Shown one piece after another: positions 37,101-40,913 of a stretch of 40,913 bases of DNA (the first letter of the stretch is position 1; each line of letters begins with the position of its first letter). A program made the position numbers and the translations under genes. The DNA lies in assembly GCA_017848965.1 (NCBI GenBank), contig JAFIHA010000014.1, positions 1 to 40,913 of the forward strand. The letters run 5' to 3'. The notes below the pieces were generated by a model. It was not told the DNA's origin. It searched no databases and saw nothing but the letters and a program-made list of their open reading frames with translations. This DNA comes from Dechloromonas aromatica (nom. nud.). GTDB lineage: Bacteria; Pseudomonadota; Gammaproteobacteria; Burkholderiales; Rhodocyclaceae.

Positions 37101-37260
37101 TACAACTAGCGCCCGGCCAACTATTACTAAAGGAGTAACAATGGTACTGGGAAGGCCCGCTTTGCGCAGGGCAATTTTCCGGGCGCCGTGGCGAACAGAC
37201 CGTCGGCGCATCGCCGACAGGTCAACGCCGTTTCCCGACACGGATTGTCAGACTCCCGAC

Positions 37261-37288
37261 ATCGTTGTATTTATTACAACATAACGAA
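37261..37288 (+). promoter_or_regulatory. ModE-like operator, copy 1
   Basis: Left arm ATCGTTGTATT, six-base spacer, right arm AACATAACGAA. Against the ModE consensus as I remember it (ATCGNTATATA-N6-TATATANCGAT) the arms match 9/11 and 8/11 (taking N as T on the left and A on the right). Left and right arms are reverse complements at 8 of 11 positions. An exact dyad GTTGTA-TTTAT-TACAAC (37264-37280) is nested in it. Confidence 0.6.
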
Positions 37289-37359
37289 ACAACCACCCCT
37301 GCCTTATCCACCGTATAACAACCATTTGAAGCGGGCACGGCAATTGCTGATCTGGACTT

Positions 37360-37387
37360 ATCGTTATGTATATAACTACATAACAAA
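37360..37387 (+). promoter_or_regulatory. ModE-like operator, copy 2, overlapping the promoter
   Basis: Left arm ATCGTTATGTA, six-base spacer TATAAC, right arm TACATAACAAA. GTTATGTA and TACATAAC are exact reverse complements. The arms match the remembered ModE consensus 10/11 and 8/11. It is 22/28 identical to copy 1, lies 99 bp downstream of it and 32 bases before the receptor ATG, and includes a TATATA that could be the -10 box, so binding here would block transcription. Confidence 0.65.
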
Positions 37388-37419
37388 TCAGACCAGAAAA
37401 TCCATCAAGGGGAAATGCC

Positions 37420-39663
37420 ATGCAATCTTCAGGGAACAGCGGTTTTCAGCGACGCCGTCTGGCGATCTTGCTGACCGGGGCGCTCGCCTCCGCCTTCGCC
37501 CACGCCGATACCGTGCTCGACACCGTGCTCGACACCGTGGAAGTCACCGCCCGCGGCAACCCGGACGGCGAGCTCGTCCTGCCCGAAGCGGCGACGCCGG
37601 CCACGCTGTACCGGGTCGACCGCGAGGCGATGCGCCTGTTCGACACGCCGGGCGGCAGCAATCCCTACACCAGCGTCGCCGAAGTGCCCGGCGTCAAGGT
37701 CACGCCGGTCGACGCCTGGGGGCTGAACAATTCGCAGGGCGGCCAGAAGGGCATGCGGGTGCGCGGCGAAGTCAGCACCCACGGCGTCTCCGGCACCGTC
37801 GAGGGGCTCACGCTCGGCGGCCCCGGCCCCGGACCCGGCTACCTCTTCCTGTTCGACAAGGAAAACCTGCGCCAGGTCGATTTCGCGCAGGGAGCGATGA
37901 GCGCCGACCGCGGCGGCCTGTTCAACACCTCCGGCGCCCTCGACAGCAAGCTGCGCTGGCCGCAGGCCAAGGCCGGCGGCGAAATCGGCCTGAGCCTGGG
38001 CAGCGACGGTTTCCAGCGCGCTTTCCTGCGCGCCGACAGCGGCCGCCTGGCGAGCGGCACCGCCTTCTTCTTCTCCGCCTCGCACACCCAGGCCGACAAA
38101 TGGCGCGGCCATGGCGAAGCGCCGGGCGACCGCGAAAACATCGAACTCGGCATCAGCCAGCACTTAGGCAAGCTCGACATCGACGTCCTCTACGCGCGCA
38201 ACGACCAGGCGCAGCACAACTATCGCGGCCTCACCTACGCCGAGGCGCGCGACCTGTCGACTTACCGGCGCGCCGATTACGGCGTCGATCCCAGCCGTTC
38301 CGACTACTACGATTTCAACCGCCAGAAATTCCGCAACGAAGCGCTGCTGGCGAACATCCGCTACGCCTTCAGCGGCGACACCAGCCTCAGCTTCAAGCCC
38401 TTCTATGCCAGGGAAAAGGGCAAGTACCTGTACGAGGGCAGCACAGCTCAGCAAGTCCAGGAATGGCTGCTCGATCACAGCACCTACGGCGCCACCGCCG
38501 AGATCGCCAGCCGCCTGGCCGGCACCGAGGTCAAGTTCGGCCATAGCTGGACCTCGACCGAACCGCCCGGCCCGCCGACCACCCGCAAGCTCTACAAGAT
38601 CGTCGGCGGCAAGCTGGTCTTCCAGCGCTGGGCGCTGCTCTCCGAAGTGACCGACCGCCACGAGTTCCACAGCACCTATTTCACCGCCCTGCGCCAGTTC
38701 GACCGCCTGAAGCTCAACGGCAGCCTGCGCTACGCCCGCGAAACCCTGCCCGCCATCACCGCCTACGACGCCAGCACGACCACCGGCGCCAGTTGGGACG
38801 TTTCGGCCGACGCCGCCGCCGACCGCGCCACCCCGGTCGCCGCCCGCAGCGTGGATAGCCGCAGCTTCGGCCGCTGGCTGCCGCAGCTCGGTGCCAGCTA
38901 TCAATTGACGCCGCTCGTCGAAGTGCATGTCAATGCCGGCCAGACCATCGGTGGCCCGTCCTTCGACGCCTTCAACCAGACGCCGCCGGCCGGCTTCACC
39001 AGCCAGTGGTACTGGGACCAGTTGAAGCCGGAAATCGCCACCGCCATCGACATCGGCGCGCGCATCCGCCACGACCGCTTCTACCTCGACCCGACCGTCT
39101 ATTACAGCCGCTCGAAGAACAAGGGTGTCAGCGCCTACGACCCGGCGACCAACACCGTCTGGTCGCAGAACGTCGGCAAGACCGAAGCCTTCGGCTTCCA
39201 GTTGGCCGCCGGCTGGTCGCCGACGACGACGCTGCAACTGGTGTCGGCGCTCTCCTACAGCCGCTCGCGCTTCGTCGAAGACATGCAGACGGTCGGCGGT
39301 GCCGTGTTGCCGGTCGAGGGCAAACAGCTGCCCGACGTCCCGAAATGGATGGCCAACCTGGGCGCCATCTGGCGTTACCAGGGCTTCACCGTGGCGCCGA
39401 TGGCGCAGTACGTCGGCAAGCGCTGGGCGAGCAGCAATTACGACCAGCGCGTGGCCGGTTACTGGCTCGCCGACCTCACCGCCAGCTACGGCCGGCAGAC
39501 CGGCTGGGGCCGGTGGACGGCGACGCTCGGCGTGATGAACCTGTTCGACCGCAAGTACATCGGCCAGATCAGCACCAGCGAAATCAACGTCAATGCCGGC
39601 AACCGCATCTTCTTCCCCGGCGCGCCGCGCACCCTCTTCGCCTCGCTCAACCTCGGCTTCTGA
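37420..39663 (+). CDS. TonB-dependent outer-membrane receptor (candidate molybdate/metal-chelate uptake)
   Basis: The 747-residue precursor has a signal peptide (cleavage near AFAHA, residue 29), a TonB box DTVEVTA, a plug domain (VAEVPGVKVTPVDAWG, KGMRVRGEVSTHGVSGTVEGL, VDFAQGAMSADRGGLFN) and a 22-strand-type barrel ending TLFASLNLGF. NLFDRKYIG near the end is the usual receptor signature. AGGGGAAA precedes the ATG at 37420. Such receptors import scarce chelates using the proton-motive force through TonB. The two ModE-like dyads upstream, and the periplasmic binding protein and TonB genes downstream, suggest molybdate, tungstate or a complex of them. Iron-siderophore, nickel or corrinoid uptake remain alternatives. 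Confidence 0.9.
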   Translation: MQSSGNSGFQRRRLAILLTGALASAFAHADTVLDTVLDTVEVTARGNPDGELVLPEAATPATLYRVDREAMRLFDTPGGSNPYTSVAEVPGVKVTPVDAWGLNNSQGGQKGMRVRGEVSTHGVSGTVEGLTLGGPGPGPGYLFLFDKENLRQVDFAQGAMSADRGGLFNTSGALDSKLRWPQAKAGGEIGLSLGSDGFQRAFLRADSGRLASGTAFFFSASHTQADKWRGHGEAPGDRENIELGISQHLGKLDIDVLYARNDQAQHNYRGLTYAEARDLSTYRRADYGVDPSRSDYYDFNRQKFRNEALLANIRYAFSGDTSLSFKPFYAREKGKYLYEGSTAQQVQEWLLDHSTYGATAEIASRLAGTEVKFGHSWTSTEPPGPPTTRKLYKIVGGKLVFQRWALLSEVTDRHEFHSTYFTALRQFDRLKLNGSLRYARETLPAITAYDASTTTGASWDVSADAAADRATPVAARSVDSRSFGRWLPQLGASYQLTPLVEVHVNAGQTIGGPSFDAFNQTPPAGFTSQWYWDQLKPEIATAIDIGARIRHDRFYLDPTVYYSRSKNKGVSAYDPATNTVWSQNVGKTEAFGFQLAAGWSPTTTLQLVSALSYSRSRFVEDMQTVGGAVLPVEGKQLPDVPKWMANLGAIWRYQGFTVAPMAQYVGKRWASSNYDQRVAGYWLADLTASYGRQTGWGRWTATLGVMNLFDRKYIGQISTSEINVNAGNRIFFPGAPRTLFASLNLGF
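37507..37542 (+). repeat. 12-bp tandem repeat encoding the TonB-box region
   Basis: Three near-identical 12-base units (GATACCGTGCTC, GACACCGTGCTC, GACACCGTGGAA) encode DTVL-DTVL-DTVE directly before VTARG. The last unit forms the TonB box; the first two look like slippage duplications of it. Confidence 0.85.
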
Positions 39664-39673
39664 GGAAACGACG

Positions 39674-40690
39674 ATGAAACGCCAGCTCGCCGCCGCCCTC
39701 CTCGCGCTGCTCGCCGCCCTGCCGGCGGCGGCGCGCGAAGTCACCGACATGAACGGTCGCCGGGTCGAGGTCCCAGAGCGCATCGACCGCGTCTTCGCCG
39801 CCGCGCCGCCGCTCAGCGTGCTGCTGCACGCGCTGGCGCCGGACAAGATGGTCGCCCTCAGCTTCGCCGTCGCCGAGCCGGGCAAGGCCTTCTTCCCGCC
39901 CCGCCTGCTCGCGCTGCCGGTCGGCGGCGGCAGCTTCGGCAGCGGCGCCCAGATGAACGCCGAAACCGTGCTCGGCCTGCGCCCCGACATCGCGCTCGCC
40001 TGGCAGAACGCCTTCGCCGACCGCCAGAAGATCACCGACGCCTTCGCCAGAACCGGCGTCCCGGTGCTCTTCGTCAAGCTCGACCGGCTCGCCGACTGGC
40101 CGGCGGCGCTGCGCTACACCGGCCGCCTGCTCGGCCGCGAGCAGACCGCCGAGGCGCAGGCCCGCTACATCGAGCAGGCGCTCGCCCGGCTTGCCAACTT
40201 CGTCGACGCCGTGCCGGAAGCGAAACGCCCGCGCGTCTATTACGCCGAAGGCCCGGACGGCCTGGCCACCGACTGCAACCGCTCCTTCCACACCGAGGCG
40301 ATCGAGCTGGCCGGCGGCTACAACGTCTATCGCTGCACGCAGAAAAGCATCATGGGCATGGAGCGGATCAGCCTGGAGCAGGTGATCGCGCTCGACCCCG
40401 AGGTGATCGTCACCCACGAGCGCAACTTCTTCGCCGAAGTCCGCCGCGACCCACGCTGGCAGCAGATCAGCGCGATCCGCAGCGGACGCGTGCATCTGGT
40501 GCCGAAATGGCCGCACAACTGGATGGACCGGCCGCCGTCGCTGATGCGCGCGCTCGGTGCGCAATGGCTGGCGAGCGTCTTCTACCCGGGCGATTTCCGC
40601 TTCGCCCGGCACGCCGACACGCGCGCCTTCCTCCAGTTGTTCTTCGCCGTCGCCCCGGACGACGCGCAGATCGACCGGCTGTTCGAGTAA
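39674..40690 (+). CDS. Periplasmic metal-chelate binding protein (BtuF/FecB/MolA-like)
   Basis: The 338-residue precursor has a signal peptide (MKRQLAAALLALLAALPAAA) and the class III periplasmic-binding layout: REVTDMNGRRVEVPERIDRV at the start, MNAETVLGLRPDIALAWQNA, RPRVYYAEGPDGLATD, ISLEQVIALDPEVIVTHE, then SAIRSGRVHLVPKWPHNWMDRPPSLMR. Members bind siderophores, corrinoids, nickel complexes or, for MolA of Haemophilus, molybdate/tungstate. It starts ten bases after the receptor stop with GAGGAAA before the ATG, so it is in the receptor operon. The cognate permease and ATPase are not seen before the window ends. Substrate is inferred only from the ModE-like sites. Confidence 0.9.
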   Translation: MKRQLAAALLALLAALPAAAREVTDMNGRRVEVPERIDRVFAAAPPLSVLLHALAPDKMVALSFAVAEPGKAFFPPRLLALPVGGGSFGSGAQMNAETVLGLRPDIALAWQNAFADRQKITDAFARTGVPVLFVKLDRLADWPAALRYTGRLLGREQTAEAQARYIEQALARLANFVDAVPEAKRPRVYYAEGPDGLATDCNRSFHTEAIELAGGYNVYRCTQKSIMGMERISLEQVIALDPEVIVTHERNFFAEVRRDPRWQQISAIRSGRVHLVPKWPHNWMDRPPSLMRALGAQWLASVFYPGDFRFARHADTRAFLQLFFAVAPDDAQIDRLFE

Positions 40691-40694
40691 GCCG

Positions 40695-40913
40695 ATGAAC
40701 CCAGCGCTCTGCCGCCTGCGCCCAGCCTACCGCGAACAGACGACGCGGCGCTGGCCGGCGTTCGCCGTCTCGGCGGCGATCCACACGCTGGCCTGCGCCG
40801 GCCTGGCGATCACCGCCGAGCGGCCGCTGGCGGCAAAAACGCCGGGACCGTTGCAGCTCACCTGGGTCACCAACAGTCCCCCCGCAACGCCCCGCCCGCA
40901 GCCCCCCCGCCCC
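40695..40913 (+). CDS. TonB-like energy transducer, N-terminal part (cut by window end)
   Basis: Only 73 codons are visible. After a basic start (MNPALCRLRPAYREQTTRRW) comes one hydrophobic segment, PAFAVSAAIHTLACAGLAI, containing the histidine typical of TonB membrane anchors. A Pro-rich stretch (SPPATPRPQPPRP) then begins the periplasmic spacer. This fits TonB family proteins, which couple the ExbBD proton channel to outer-membrane receptors. It follows the binding-protein gene by four bases, so the operon appears to encode its own TonB. The C-terminal domain is outside the window. Confidence 0.75.
   Translation, partial: MNPALCRLRPAYREQTTRRWPAFAVSAAIHTLACAGLAITAERPLAAKTPGPLQLTWVTNSPPATPRPQPPRP

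Larger units (their letters stand above)
37101..37419. promoter_or_regulatory. AT-rich divergent regulatory region of the receptor operon
   Basis: This 319-base gap is markedly richer in A/T than its surroundings after 37230. It holds a short dyad TTACT-AAAGG-AGTAA (37124-37138), a hairpin GTCGGCG-CAT-CGCCGAC (37202-37218) flanked by GACC/GGTC, and two ModE-like dyads annotated separately. AAAGGAG followed by an ATG at 37141 opens a 47-codon frame that ends at 37284 inside the first dyad; I judge it unproven. A TATATA at 37369-37374 inside the second dyad, with TTGCTG (37344-37349) upstream at a long 19-base spacing, is a possible promoter for the receptor gene. Confidence 0.7.

Noticed and set aside
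37264..37280. GTTGTA-TTTAT-TACAAC taken as an independent operator
   Set aside because: It is nested in the longer 11-6-11 element that has a second copy; the longer element explains it better.

Overview
The window reads as chromosomal DNA from a GC-rich betaproteobacterium. Gene content and order (purB, nudJ-mnmA, ilvE-zf-CHCC-waaF, an AlgC-type phosphomannomutase, DUF2322, many two-component and cyclic-di-GMP proteins, small Rhodocyclales-like hypotheticals) fit the Rhodocyclales (Azonexus/Dechloromonas-like). That placement is inferred from family resemblance, not from a search. Coding density is high and neighbours often overlap by 1-8 bases (TGATG or ATGA junctions). I see no tRNA, rRNA, CRISPR array, transposase or prophage gene.

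Layout. 1-268 is a non-coding stretch that looks like a dispersed intergenic repeat. 269-2861 (minus): lipoprotein, DUF2322, zinc-ribbon membrane protein, purB. 2956-4237 (plus): glutathione S-transferase and a stand-alone HD-GYP protein. 4244-6328 (minus): nudJ, a secreted transglutaminase-like protein, mnmA. 6419-12646 (plus): ilvE, zf-CHCC protein, terminator, waaF, SnoaL-like protein, alpha/beta hydrolase, phosphomannomutase/phosphoglucomutase and a degenerate EAL-HDOD protein. 12688-13299 (minus): ompW with an FNR-type box. 13540-19409: small membrane and secreted proteins, alaS, ugpQ and ugpB. 19505-22862 (plus): lipoprotein, large Cache-type sensor kinase and single-domain response regulator. 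22928-24421: RhlE helicase with a promoter that implies a leaderless message. 24431-29891 (minus): glcD-glcE-glcF-HDOD-PP2C. 30035-31312 (plus): a zinc-sensing (CZB) diguanylate cyclase. 31320-33376 (minus): hyi and ttuD. 33440-34301: PduO-type cobalamin adenosyltransferase and a small protein. 34305-37100 (minus): hybrid sensor kinase. 37101-37419: an AT-rich regulatory region. 37420-40913 (plus, running off the end): TonB-dependent receptor, periplasmic binding protein, TonB-like protein.

How the genes work together. GlcDEF oxidises glycolate to glyoxylate; Hyi and TtuD act on hydroxypyruvate/tartronate semialdehyde and glycerate. Together they form part of a glycolate-to-glycerate route, but glyoxylate carboligase and tartronate semialdehyde reductase are not in the window. 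A diguanylate cyclase sits between the two halves, and HDOD and PP2C signalling proteins overlap or follow glcF.

The most interesting system is the last one. The receptor-binding protein-TonB operon is preceded by two 28-bp dyad elements, 99 bp apart and 22/28 identical, each with the 11-6-11 layout and near-consensus arms of ModE (molybdate regulator) boxes. This suggests a dedicated, ModE-controlled TonB-dependent uptake route for molybdate/tungstate or a metal chelate of them. The operator resemblance is from memory of the consensus and the substrate is inference.
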